From Symbiodinium natans (lineage: Eukaryota; Sar; Dinophyceae; Suessiales; Symbiodiniaceae), in the NCBI GenBank assembly GCA_905221605.1, contig CAJNDS010002436.1:74501-138500 (forward strand): DNA of 64,000 nt. The letters run 5' to 3'. The number at the start of each line of letters is the position of its first letter. Position 1 is the stretch's first letter. A program made the position numbers and the translations under genes. The notes under the pieces were generated by a model, which saw only the letters and a program-made list of their open reading frames with translations, was not told where the DNA came from and did no database searches. Below are positions 48,316 to 58,827 of the stretch, piece after piece.

Positions 48316-48727
48316 CTGGTTCCCCGTGATTGAAGCGGGGCTCTCTGCCACATTTCTGAAGCGTCTCATGCTCGATCGCCGTCCGCTCTCTCCGCCATGT
48401 GCGCTCTTGACGCCGTCTGCTCTCTCCACCGCGTGCTCCTAAAACCTTTCGGCTGGGGCGCAGAGACGGGCCGGAAGCGCTCCCAGCCCCAGTTGGAAGG
48501 CAGATCCTTCGAGAACAAGGCAACGCCACAGCTTGGGTGCGGGGTAGGCGAGGCATGTCAGGAATGTGGCACTTCCATTGATCGGATAGCTGGTAAAGAG
48601 GGCATGCGGCGAGAGGCGAGACATGTCTGCGAGAACCAACTATTGCAGAAACAGAAAAAAGGCAGTGCGGTCCCAGGCATTGCGAGCAGGGCTGGTGTCC
48701 TTAGCCAGGACCCATGCTAGCAGCATC
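47111..48727 (+). repeat. Segmental repeat, copy in unit 3 (partner 35798-37420)
   Basis: Second copy of the near-identical block. Flanking exons (x16 onward on the left, x6 and earlier on the right) are ordinary diverged copies, so the identity is local and not a property of the whole unit. Confidence 0.85.
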
Positions 48728-49484
48728 AGTGTCTTGAACAGGTGCGTCACCGTCACGCCCTCTTCTCCCACCCGCTTGACACCCAAAATGGAGCCACACT
48801 GTCCAAAATCGTCTGAGCGTCCATGTGGTGTCCATTCGGCATCCGCATGTACTTGTTGTGGGCACGGCAGTGGAGGGCCACCTGCCAGCGTCCCCCGACC
48901 CAAGTTTTTCCATCGCGTGCCCGTCTGCTAACGCCCTGCGAAAACACATATTCAGAGACATAAAGAAAAGGATTCTGCCCATCGACAATGAGACATTTAT
49001 CTATGCAGTCTTGCGTACTGTGGAACTTTATGCAGAAGCGTATCTGTCTCTGGGGATACTGCTGCAAACTAATTATGGCTATATGTCGAAAAACCATGTC
49101 TACATCTATAGCCCTTCTATGACTTTGTGTATTTCGTCGTCTACATTCCACACGAACATGCGTCAATGCGACAAGAAGATGTCGGGTCCCTCTACAAACT
49201 CTGTCAGACTCTGTTCTCCGACATGCAGTCCACCTGCCCGTGCCCAGCATCCACCGCAGTGAAGGTCTCCCAGGAGTTCCGTGCGGGCGCCCCGTCCATG
49301 TCCTGCACTTGTGCTGGCCGCCCAGCAGAAAATTGACCGAAGCAAAAAGGGAGTGCAATTTTGTAAGAGGAGCTCACACCCTAACCGTGACATGGCCCGG
49401 TCGTTGTTGTTTCGCAGCCGGATCCATCGGTTTTCTCGCGGGTTGTGCAACCCGATCTTGGCATCACCTCGAGCGGCGGAGCTT

Positions 49485-49515
<31 letters not shown>

Positions 49516-50011
49516 CGGAGGCAGCTGGCTTGCGCAAAGCTTGCTTTGTAGGACTAGGACTTACGGGGCACCCGTCTCGGACTCCCCAGAAAGCCTCAAA
49601 CTTGGGGTCCAATGACTCACACATCACACAGCCCCGGGATGCAGACCCGCGAAGTGGACGCGGAAGAAGGTCGACGACCAGCCAGAGGGAAGCTGATCCT
49701 CAGGGGCACAGGCAAGCTCACCATGCGCAAAATCTGCGAAACCTCAACCACAGCGAGCCAACAAAAGCCAACAAAAGCCTACATATTTTGCCGGCCAAGG
49801 GTCCGAGTTCCTCTTGGAGGTCCAGACCATGTCGTGGCCCCACCTCGGCTTTTGAATTCGGGCCTTTGCTGAAAGGGCCTGCAGGAGCGACACGGCAAGT
49901 CCTCAGCGTCTTTCGCAAGTCCTCAGCGTCTTTCGCGAGCCCGAGCGGCATATTCACGAAGCGGCCGTGGTTCGCTTGGTGGAGAGCCACCGTGGCCCCC
50001 AGCAGCCGAGA
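48462..50011 (-). CDS. Gene A unit 3, first beta-trefoil-like domain (exons x1-x8)
   Basis: Exons: x1 49937-50011, x2 49783-49843, x3 49647-49698, x4 49397-49467, x5 49234-49302, x6 about 48815-48881, x7 about 48662-48699, x8 48462-48506. x5 reads DMDGAPARNSWETFTAVDAG then HGQ and is the only one of six x5 copies with a GT donor; the others have GC. This is the most compact first trefoil domain here (about 1.55 kb). The x3-x4 intron holds an uninterrupted G tract near 49489-49515. The segment from x7 leftwards belongs to the block nearly identical to unit 5. Confidence 0.8.
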
Positions 50012-50134
50012 CTGACAGGGCAAGGATGCGAGAACACACAGAGAACGTTGGCTCTTCTGGGAGTGCTCTGGGTGCCTTGTTTGGGGCATTCTGGAAATGT
50101 CTCAGCCATACCTACATGCAGGCCACTGCCCTGC

Positions 50135-50821
50135 CTGGCAGCGCCTTCCGCGCATGACGTGGCCACCGTCGCAGCTTCCGCAGTGGTCGTTTTGCTGCGG
50201 CAGGGCGGGAGCTTGAATGAGGTCAGCTGGCGGGGGCCCAGACAGGACAATGCGGGAGAAAGAGACAGGAGACCTATGCGCATACGTTTACCTACCAGAC
50301 TTGCGGCTCAGCGAGGCCTCCCTATCGGGAATTGTTCTGGAGGGAAGCTTGGACATGGCCTCTCATGATGCCTTGCCATGCCTTGCCCCAACCCCGCAAG
50401 CGCACCCTGCGGTCGTGCTGGGCAACGCAGGCGTGGCAGATGCGGTCCCGTCCGCCCGTGCAGCTGTAGGCCTGCCGGGCTGCTTGCGGAGCTTCTGCTA
50501 CTTGAAGACTGAACCGCATTAACCGCATCCTCTTGTCGAGCAGTGGCTCCGCCTTGCAGTGGTGGCCATGCATGTAGTAGCCGGGGTTGCACGTGGCGCA
50601 GTGGTTGTGAACCTTGGCTTGGCATGGCAATACGCTGCAAAATTTTGCACAATTTTGCACACATCTTGCAGTCATGTTTGCTTGTTCGGACATGTGGGGC
50701 AGCTTCACAAGATATTTCAGGCATGCTCCCGGTGCCGCCCCCCTGAGCCACAAACCTTGCGGTGCGCGGGGTTTTGGCACGTTTTGCAGCTGCCGCCGCC
50801 GCCGGTGCCGCAAGGCATGAT
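50135..50821 (-). CDS. Gene A unit 2, two six-cysteine modules (exons x19-x22)
   Basis: Exons: x19 50756-50821, x20 50553-50612, x21 50406-50471, x22 50135-50194. Peptides: MPCGTGGGGSCKTCQNPAHR, HNHCATCNPGYYMHG, YSCTGGRDRICHACVAQHDR and NDHCGSCDGGHVMRGRRC. All twelve cysteines are present with the usual spacing. Donors are GT after x19 and x21 and GC after x20 and x22. The block is separated from x18 by an intron of about 1.06 kb (50822-51886) that carries a degenerate repeat open on both strands. Confidence 0.8.
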
Positions 50822-51886
50822 CTGGCAAAGGGAGTGGGCCACTTACTTCAGCCCTCTGCAAACCAACCCACATCAGGATCTGGATTTCAGGGAGGGTCGC
50901 GCTCCACATGCGCCGTAGACGAGTCGGGAAGTGGAATCATTCCATCATTCCCTGACCTTCAAAGCTCGCCAACCCTTCGGGATCCTCGTGCCCCTAGTGC
51001 TACTATGCTCTGGTTCTTTCAAGACACTTTTGAAAAACCATGTGATACCCCCAACAGCAGAAAGCTTGCAGGACTCTTGCAGGTTCCGGGTGAGTTCCGG
51101 GGCCGGTTCCAGGTTCTGGTCCCAAGCCAAGTGCTTCTTCTGCGAGCAAGGCAAGGCTGGAAATTTAGTGCCGAATCTGTTTTCGGAAGCCCGAAAAATG
51201 AATCGAGCTGGAAGTCGGAGATGCACTTGGCCAGGCTCCGGATGGCTCCGGAGCTTGGCACGGTTCAGTGCCAATTTGCTGCATGGTTTCGCTCGAAGCA
51301 CAAGATTGGCCTCAATCTGATTCCTGAACCTCGCAGATTTTTTAATTTTCTGAGCTTGCACAAACGCATTGGACAAAGCAAGGCGCCGATCTCCAGCTTT
51401 GACTTGCTCGAAAGGCAAGCTTGCCTTGAATTTGGTTCCCGAAACTAGCCGGATGCATTTTCCGCCTCCCAGAAGCGCGCCAATTTCAGACTTTACTCGA
51501 AAAGCAACCTTCGCCTGAATCTGGCTTCGCATCCTAGTCGGGTGGTTTTTTCCAGGCTTGCAACAGCTTATTTGGTACGACGTTTCGCAAATGTCTTGCT
51601 GTAGCTTTGTTCGAACAGCAAGTTTGACCCCAAGCTCAAGCAGTTGCGGGAAAAGAACCGACACATTTCGTAAGCGCCTGCCGATGGAAGCAATCAGAGG
51701 ATGGGAAAGAGTAAGATCATGAACCTGAACGATCCGGAGACTCTTTGCATCGGGTGTCTTGCGCCTGTGCGCGCTGCTCTGCTTGCAAAAAAAAAGCGAT
51801 CCCTCTCTTTATGCCAAACGAGCCAAACTTCTAAGACAACATGTCCATGTCCCCACTGGCGCATCCCTTTGCGCCATGTCTCGGGC
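50822..51886 (+). repeat. Degenerate tandem repeat of about 90-115 bp inside the unit 2 x18-x19 intron
   Basis: The word CTCGAA followed by A/G-rich GCAAGC-type sequence recurs near 51290, 51405, 51497 and 51608, each followed by AATCTG or AATTTGG and a CCTCGC or CTAGCCGG-type end. Frames of 239 codons (minus) and 228 codons (plus) overlap across it. Neither resembles the gene modules, so I treat them as by-products of the repeat. Confidence 0.55.
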
Positions 51887-54158
51887 CTCCAGCACGTGGA
51901 ACATCTGCCTCAAGCGCTCGCTTTCTCTCTCCCTCTATGGCTCCCCCTCTCTCGTAACACTACTCGTAGCCTGCTGTTTGCAAGGAATGCCAAAAGCACA
52001 CCAGTCTGGGGCTCCTGGCCAAGTCCAGCCACCGGGCAGGTGGTCCGGAGCCTGGCGGCAGGCTCTCAGCTCTGTACCAGGGAGACTTCAGGGCGCCTTC
52101 CGCGACCCTTCAACACCGCACCTTGTGGGGGCTAAGGCAACTCTCGCCGTGATGGCACATGGACACGAAGCCTCGGCTCGGCGCTTCCGTCACGTCAAGT
52201 CTTTCTCACCCGAAACTCGGGCATCACATCTCAGTGTTCTCAACGTTTTCAATGTGCTTGGCAAGCGAGCGAGCGAAGAGAGAGAGAGAGAGAGGAGCCT
52301 TTCGACACGACATAAGTTCAATCCCTTTCAAATAAGTGATATGCACATCGGGCAGCTCGACCCAACCCGGTAGCTGTCAGCCGACTTGTGCCGAATTCCT
52401 CCACGCAGTGATGTGGCCTTGAAGCGGCCCCAGCGAACTGGCGGCGGCAGGGCGTAGCACGGCCAAGTTCGCAACTTTCGAGCGTACCCGGCCGGTTCTC
52501 CTCGTTTTTGTTGGTCCTCCCTTTTTGGGCAAAAGGGAGCCCCATGCAGTCGCGTGAAGAGGCCTCGCGAGGCTTTTTGGCTTGCGTCGGAGGAACGCAG
52601 AACAGGTGTTAGAAATGTGCGTGCGTGCAAGACTCCTGTTGGCTGCTAAAGCTGTTCTCTTGCAAGAGAACATCCTCGCGGGCCCTTCTTTGTATCAACC
52701 CAGCAAACGACTGCTATTCGGGTGCCGAGCACATGAATCTACGAACCGCGCAAGCTAAGCTCGTCCGTTCTTCCGTGTCCATGACGTCCGCAGTGAAGGA
52801 TCCTATAACTCCAGTGTGGACTTTGATGTCCGACACGTTTACGGTCCCTTTTCCATTCTCGCCTTGACAGGCCAGTTGCCCGAGCTTGCACAAGGCAGAT
52901 CAAGGCAGCCTCCCCTGCCCCTGACATTCTCCAAAACAAAGGCCAAAGACGAGAAACACCGTCCTCTCACGTTGAGCAATGGCGTCTCATGAAGCGGCAT
53001 CTAACGTTAGGAGTGTCTATGCGTGACGTTTTAATGTCCCGACAACGAATGAGAGTTCAGAGCTGGATCTGATCACTTGCTTCTCTCTTGCCCTCGGAAT
53101 CGGGTGCATCCAGGGAACGGTTGTGCTCCGCGTGGTGCAGTGCAATGCGGCCATGGCCTCAAGTGTGGTGCGATATCTTGCGGCGCATGAGCAGGCGCAA
53201 TTGTTTCACGACCACCCGGACCTAACCCGAACTGCCTCTTGCAATGCCTGCCATGTGGCCTGCGTCCACAACCGTGTATTTCTCCGCGCCCCAGCCGCTC
53301 GGCCTCAGGTCATGTCTTGGGTATTTTGACCGTCTCGTGGCTTGCGCAAGGCACATGGAAAGCGTTGCAAGACCATCCTCCGATCTCCGGACCCTCTCAG
53401 GCCAGGACAGCTGATTCCAGTTCTTCTGCGGTGAGCGATGCATTTTCTTAGAGGGCGCGACATTTTTGTCTTCTTTTTTTGGCGGGCGGGGGGGGGGGGG
53501 GGGTGGCAAGGAGCGGCAAAGCTGATCCTGGCAACCTGAAACCAATGTTGAATTACTGACAACCGATTTTGGAGACAATCCTTGACCATCTCAAGTCCCG
53601 CGAGTGCACGACTTCGTGATGCTCTTTGGAACGGAGGCCAAACTCCCACCAACTCGTCAGCTTTCGGCAGGCCCAAGGTTCGTGGCTCATTTTGATGAAG
53701 CGGTTGCTGGCCGCGTTGTGCAAGGCCACCTGGCCGTAGCCGGCGTCCACCACCTTGGATGTGGTCTCTGCGCCAAGACACTCGAGAAAAAGAGATGGCG
53801 GCAGGACTGGTGAAGCTTCCTCGGCCGCGGGCCCGGAACGGCTCCCAGCTCCAGCCCGCTGGAAAGTCGTTCATGTTGTTCAACCTGGCACACAGGTGGC
53901 AGATGGTGGGCTCAGGAGGATTAGGGTGGGATCTTGATGCAAGGTCTGCGAGATGAAGGGCGGTGGATGCTGCAGCCGTGCGGCTTCGGCGAGCCGTCCA
54001 TCTTGTCGTGGTGCCCGTTCATGCGCATGTAGCGCTTGTGGATGTCATTCCTGTGTCGGGGCTTGGGCTGGCTGTTAGCAGCTGTGGCCCCACACCATCG
54101 CGCTCACTTGCTCTCCGAGGCACCACAGGGCCACGGTGGTGCCAGGCCGGAGCAGGGC
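51887..54158 (-). CDS. Gene A unit 2, second beta-trefoil-like domain (exons x9-x18)
   Basis: Exons: x9 54116-54158, x10 53982-54050, x11 53829-53885, x12 about 53662-53753, x13 53403-53446, x14 53260-53303, x15 53107-53157, x16 52122-52171, x17 52020-52051, x18 51887-51908. x9 reads RPGTTVALWCL and is followed by GA. x10 carries RYMRMNGHHDKMDGSPK, x11 DFPAGWSWEPFRARG, x14 PSGWGAEKYTVVDAG and x16 GFVSMCHHGESCLSPHK. Compared with units 3 and 5, the 3' end of x12 lacks eight bases before the probable donor, so its edge or frame is uncertain. The x15-x16 intron is about 930 bp, against roughly 140-170 bp in units 1, 3, 4 and 5, and holds a possible extra exon (listed separately). Confidence 0.75.
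52740..52890 (-). CDS. Possible extra exon between x15 and x16 of unit 2
   Basis: Within the enlarged x15-x16 intron the minus strand is open and protein-like: ACQGENGKGTVNVSD, then IKVHTGVIGSFTADVMD, then TEERTSLACAV. I see no similar stretch at this place in units 1, 3, 4, 5 or 6. It does not match the lobe or Cys patterns. It may be a unit-specific exon, a relic of an inserted sequence, or a chance open stretch of about 50 codons. Edges are not defined. Confidence 0.3.
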
Positions 54159-54303
54159 CTGGTTCCCCGTGACTGAAGCAGGGCTCTCTGCAGATTTCTG
54201 AGGTCTCTCATGCTCGATCGGCGTACGCTCTCTCCGCCATGTGCGCTCTTGCCGCCGTCTGCTCTCTCCACCGCGTGCTCCTAGAACCTTTCGGCTGGGG
54301 CAC

Positions 54304-57300
54304 TGAGACGGGCCGGAAGCGCTCCCAGCCCCAGTTCCCAGGCAGATCCTTCACATCAAAAGGAAACGGTGCAACTCCAGGTCAGACTCTTGGGATCTGA
54401 TTCGCTGATATTTCGAGACTACTTACAGATGACACGATCCAAACAAACCTTCTAAAATCCTTTGGGTAGATGTGTGTAACTGAACTCAATTGCTGTGTCC
54501 GGACAATGCTGCACGAACCGACTTGCAGAAACGGTAGCCGCCGGTCCCAAGCATTGCGATGGGGGCTCGTGTCCTTAGCTCGGACCCACGTTTTTGCGCT
54601 CCATCATTGATTCGAACGGGGGTCGACACACCGACACTTTGTAAACTTCGTCCTGAAACCACGGGCACACCCTCCCATCCAAGTTCCCAAATCATCTGAG
54701 CATCCATGTGGTGTCCATTCGGCATCCGCATGTACTTGTTGTGGGCACGGCAGTGAAGGGCCACCTTCCGACGCGTCCGATGCAAATGGGTCATAACAGC
54801 ACGCAGTACCGAGTAATGAACTTGAGACTGCAGCCGCAAAAGCTGGCAGATGGTACGCGGACAGGAGGGATAGGGAGGAGGGAAGGGCTTGAGCTTTTGC
54901 GAGATCTCGGTTGCCGCGGCGCGCTTCTTGACTGTTGCAGGGCTCTTGTAGGGTTATGTCCTGGTCAAGGGCTCCTCCCTGGTAGAGTGCCAACGTGCAG
55001 AAGGGAGAAGGTTGCTAAGGCCAAGGGCTCGTCCCTGAGGTCTGGTGCACTGCGTCCGAAGTCGGAACGACATCCAGAAAAGCCTGTGTTTAGAGTTCAG
55101 GGTTTAGGCTTATAGGCGTTAGGGGAGCGGGGGGGGGGGGGGACCTTTTGGGGGGGAGGGAGTCTGAATGGAGAACAGCAAAAGAGAGCAACAAGGCCTC
55201 TCGGACCTATGACTTATGACTCCCAAGAAAAGGGGGATGCTCCCCTTGTCCCCTTCTACTCTACTCCATTCTACCCTTCTAGACCCTAAGCACTAAACCA
55301 TTAAGCCCTTAAACCCGAACTTATCCCTAAACCCTTGACGTCTCTCTAGCCCTTGTGCTTCATGTCAGCATCTTGAAACTCCTGTGCGCTGTGCCTTCCC
55401 TCCGCCGGCATCCACTGCTGTGAAGGTTTCCCATGAGTGTCGCGCACCCGCGCCGTCCATGTCCTGCACTGAGGGACTCTGGGATTCCGGAAGAACGGAG
55501 CAGAAGAAGAAGAGCAGCAGAAACAGAGCTGAGATCGCCACAATGGTGCATATAGAAATGAAATCACACTGAACACAGAGCAAAGGAAAAAGAAGCCTCC
55601 CCCCCCGCGTGCTTGCATATCTAAAGAAGGCATTTGCCTTGCAAGCAATGGCAAGGAGAAAGGGCAGACATCTTCCGCAACAGGGTCATGTTAACGACGA
55701 AATATGCAGTGTGCTCCGTCGCGGATTCCACACGACAAGCCGTGACTATTTCTTCCCGACTGTGTCGCGAAGGCTTCTGGTTGTGAGGTTGGGGTAGAGA
55801 GTTGACGCTGATCACCGCTGATCCTTGCGTTTGCAATCGTTTGCGTCCACAAGCACCCGCAAGCATCCGCAAGCGCTATTTCAATGGCCAAAAAGCCGAC
55901 GCACCATCTCGTAACTGTCGTCAATTTTGGAAGACTGCAACGGCCAGAAGTGCTGACAATAACGAGGCTGGTGCCTGTCCGGAGTCACCATTCTTGCGTC
56001 TCGTCACTGCTGAACTGTTGTTTTTCAGCTTCGCATGCCAAAAGTGCCCCCGACTGTCAAGTCCGTCAAGAGCAAGGCAAGTAACTGTCCGGAGTCACCG
56101 TGCTCTCGTGACAGTCGCCACTTTTGAAGCTACGGCTTGGTCTTCTGCGTGGCTTTGACCTTTGAAACCGGCTGCAGTCTTTGCTGCTGTTGTTGCTTTT
56201 GCTGATATTTTCATTCTGAATACTGGCTATGCTGCAATGCCTTCTCACTACAGTACAAACTATGTTTTACTTGTTGTTTGTCCTTGCTGATTGTGTTGCT
56301 AGTGTTGCCACGTAGTGTTGCTAGTGTTGCTAGCGTTGCTAGTGTTGCTATTGTTGCTCTTGATGATAGCCACGGGGCGCTGGTCGCAAGCACGCTTGGG
56401 GGAGCATCATGAGCTCGGTTCAAGCCGCAATGGTCCCCAACGACATCACATCAGCCAATGCTCAGGCCGAGCACTATACAAAGGCCGTTCTGGCTGCATG
56501 GGAACATGCCTCAAAAGCCGAGCAGACTTGCGCGAGGTCTGGTCCATCCATGCCGATTTGCACAAGGCCGGCCTGGGAAGGCGCTGAGCCAACAGTGAAG
56601 AGGGCGGTAGGTCTGCTTCGCGGGGAGCGCTGTCGTAGCGGCTGGCAACCGTGAGGCCACACAGCTGGATGCCCGCAGCCAGGAGGTAGGCTGTGGCGGT
56701 GCTCCCTGAATGGTCCCTGAAGCATGGTCATCCATGTGCGGAAGAAATCGCCTGTGTCGTTGTTGTTGGTGCTGGTGGTGGTGCTAGTTTTGATCTTGCT
56801 TTTGCATTTGCCATCTTTTGCCGCTGCTGGTGGTGGTGGTGGTAGTGGTGACAGTGGTGGTGGTCGCTACCTACAGGCAAACACCGAAGTCATAACAAAA
56901 CCGGCTGGGCAAGCCAAAACCCATTGAACCGCCCGTTACGCCTTAAAGACAGAGACACGAGAAAGTCCCAACATCCCCATTGAACGGCTGCAAAAAAGTA
57001 TGTTTCGGAAGCTGACCGTTCCCAAACAACAGCGACTTCCCATTGGGACCGCTCAATGCAAGTCTATCGGGTTGATTTTTTGGGAAGGGGGCGTGGGTGG
57101 AGGCGGGGTCCGCGCTGGGGTCTGTTCAAGGTCCGCTTGCGCTTCTCGGTGTACCCAACTGGCGGGAATTCCGCTTATGGGGCACCCATGCCCTCAAACC
57201 TCTGCCCAAGCAGCGGGTGAAGGGCCCCCTCATGCCCCCTCCCATGTGCAATGCAAACACCGGACACACTTGCAAAGCAGGAACTGAGATCCTAGAATCC

Positions 57301-57937
57301 TACACCAACAGCTGACCCTAACGAGGAAGCTCACACCCGAACCATGAAACATGGTGCCATGCCCGGTCGTTGTTGTTTCGCAGCCGGATCCATCGGTTTT
57401 CTCGCGGGTTATGCAACCCGATCTTGGCATCACCTCGAGCGGCGGAGCTTCGGAGGGGGGGGGGGGAGGAGGGGCTGGCCTGAACGAAGCTTGCATTGAA
57501 AGACTCCGATGGCTTCTCAGACATGTCCAATCCCTCGCACATCAAACTGCCCCGGGATGAAGACCCGCGAAGTGGACGCGGAAGAAGGTCGACGACCAGC
57601 CAGAGGGAAGCTGATCCTCAGGGGCACAGGCAAGCTCGGACACCGCGAAAAATCTGCGAAACCAACCACGGCCTGTCGCCCACGTGCCATCAACAAAGCC
57701 GTGTCCATTGAATACACACATATTTTGCCGGCCAAGGGTCCGAGTTCCTCTTGGAGGTCCAAACCAGGTCGTGGCCCCACCTCGGCCGCGATCACATGGG
57801 CTACCGGCGAACGCTGAAGAGCAATCTTTACTCCAACACGACAAGTCCTCAGGGTCTTTCGCGAGCCCGAGCGGCATATTCACGAAGCGGTTGTGGTTCC
57901 CTTGGTGGAGACCCACCGTGGCGCCCAGCAGCCGAGA
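54304..57937 (-). CDS. Gene A unit 2, first beta-trefoil-like domain (exons x1-x8)
   Basis: Exons: x1 57863-57937, x2 57720-57780, x3 57565-57616, x4 57363-57433, x5 55395-55463, x6 about 54698-54764, x7 about 54536-54573, x8 54304-54348. x1 reads SRLLGATVGLHQGNHNRF then VNMPLGLAKD, and x2 reads WGHDLVWTSKRNSDPWPAKY. Lobes are x1-x3, x4-x5 and x6-x8. Donors are GC after x1, x4 and x5 and GT after x2, x3 and x8. The intron between x4 and x5 is the longest inside any first trefoil domain (about 1.9 kb, 55464-57362). The x3-x4 intron contains a G tract next to the x4 acceptor that recurs at the same place in unit 3. Confidence 0.78.
55464..57362. other. Long x4-x5 intron of unit 2, no supported exon
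   Basis: 1.9 kb without a lobe or Cys pattern. A plus-strand frame at 56409-56654 starting MSSVQAAMVPNDITSANAQ has a protein-like texture but is opposite to all other genes and unsupported. GTTGCTA repeats lie at 56290-56360 and GGTGGTG repeats at 56770-56860. Confidence 0.4.
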
Positions 57938-58057
57938 CTGACAGGGCGAGGATGCGAGAACATCTTGGCTGTTTCTGGGGTGCTCTGGGTGCCTTGTTTG
58001 AGGCATCCTGGAAACGTCTGAGCCATACCTACATGCAGGCCACTTGCACTGCCCTGC

Positions 58058-58723
58058 CTGGCAGCGCCTCCCGCGCATGACGTGGCCACCGTCGCAGCTT
58101 CCGCAGTGGTCGTTTTGCTGCGGCAGGGCGGGAGCTTGTGGGCGGTGGTCGTGCAGCCAATGGTAGGCAGGACAATGTGGGATAGGGAGGCATGAGACCT
58201 ACTTCTACATAGTAGACTTGTGGCTAGCAAAAGCCTCCCTATAGGGAATTGTTCTGTAGGGAAGCTTGGACATCCATCACCCCTGCCCCGAATCTGTTGG
58301 CCTTGAGCAGGCTTCAATCGCTTTAGAGATCCCAATCACCAAGCTTCACGATGTCTTGCCAAAAGCTGGCGCACCCTTCGGTGGTGCTGGGCAACACAGG
58401 AGTGGCAGATGCGGTCCCGTCCGCCCGTGCAGCTGTAGGCCTGCCGGGCTGCTTATAAGGAGCTTCTGCAACCTGAAAACTGAAAATGCATCCTCTTGTC
58501 GAGCAGTGGCTCCGCCTTGCAGTGGTGGCCATGCATGTAGTAGCCGGGGTTGCACGTGGCGCAGTGGTTGTGAACCTTGGCTTGCCAACGCCGCATATTG
58601 AAGAATGGGGAGTGGGTCTGCAGCTGGCAACGCGCGCGCCTAGCCTAGGCCGCCCACGTGCCGATGCCACGGGTTTTGGCAGGTTTTGCAGTGGCCACCG
58701 CCGCCGGTGTGGCAAGGCTTGAT
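58058..58723 (-). CDS. Gene A unit 1, two six-cysteine modules (exons x19-x22)
   Basis: Exons: x19 58658-58723, x20 58516-58575, x21 58375-58440, x22 58058-58117. x19 and x21 share the spacing C-x7-C-x2-C (PCHTGGGGHCKTCQNP and YSCTGGRDRICHSC). x20 and x22 share C-x2-C followed about ten residues later by C (HNHCATCNPGYYMHG and NDHCGSCDGGHVMRG). Two copies of a six-Cys module are therefore each split over two exons. The pattern resembles extracellular growth-factor-receptor-type Cys-rich repeats, which suggests a disulfide-bonded secreted or surface protein; that is inference. Donors are GT after x19 and x21 and GC after x20 and x22. Exon lengths of 66, 60, 66 and 60 nt are conserved in all units apart from x21 of unit 6, which is nearer 59. 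Confidence 0.78.
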
Positions 58724-58827
58724 CTGGCAGCAGCGTAGCGGGTAACCAAAGGGGGGGGAGCTTTTGGGGTGTGCTCCAATCGCTCCACAGATCTCCACAT
58801 CCTTACATCTCGCCACACGTCGCAGGC

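Noticed and set aside
50762-51664. Overlapping frames of 228 and 239 codons as candidate genes
   Set aside because: They lie inside the x18-x19 intron of unit 2, follow a degenerate repeat, and lack any module or motif. Kept only as a finding about the repeat.
56724-56927. Plus-strand frame starting with a signal-peptide-like hydrophobic run then Gly-rich sequence
   Set aside because: The hydrophobic and Gly runs come from GTTGTTG and GGTGGT simple repeats, and the strand is opposite to all supported genes.
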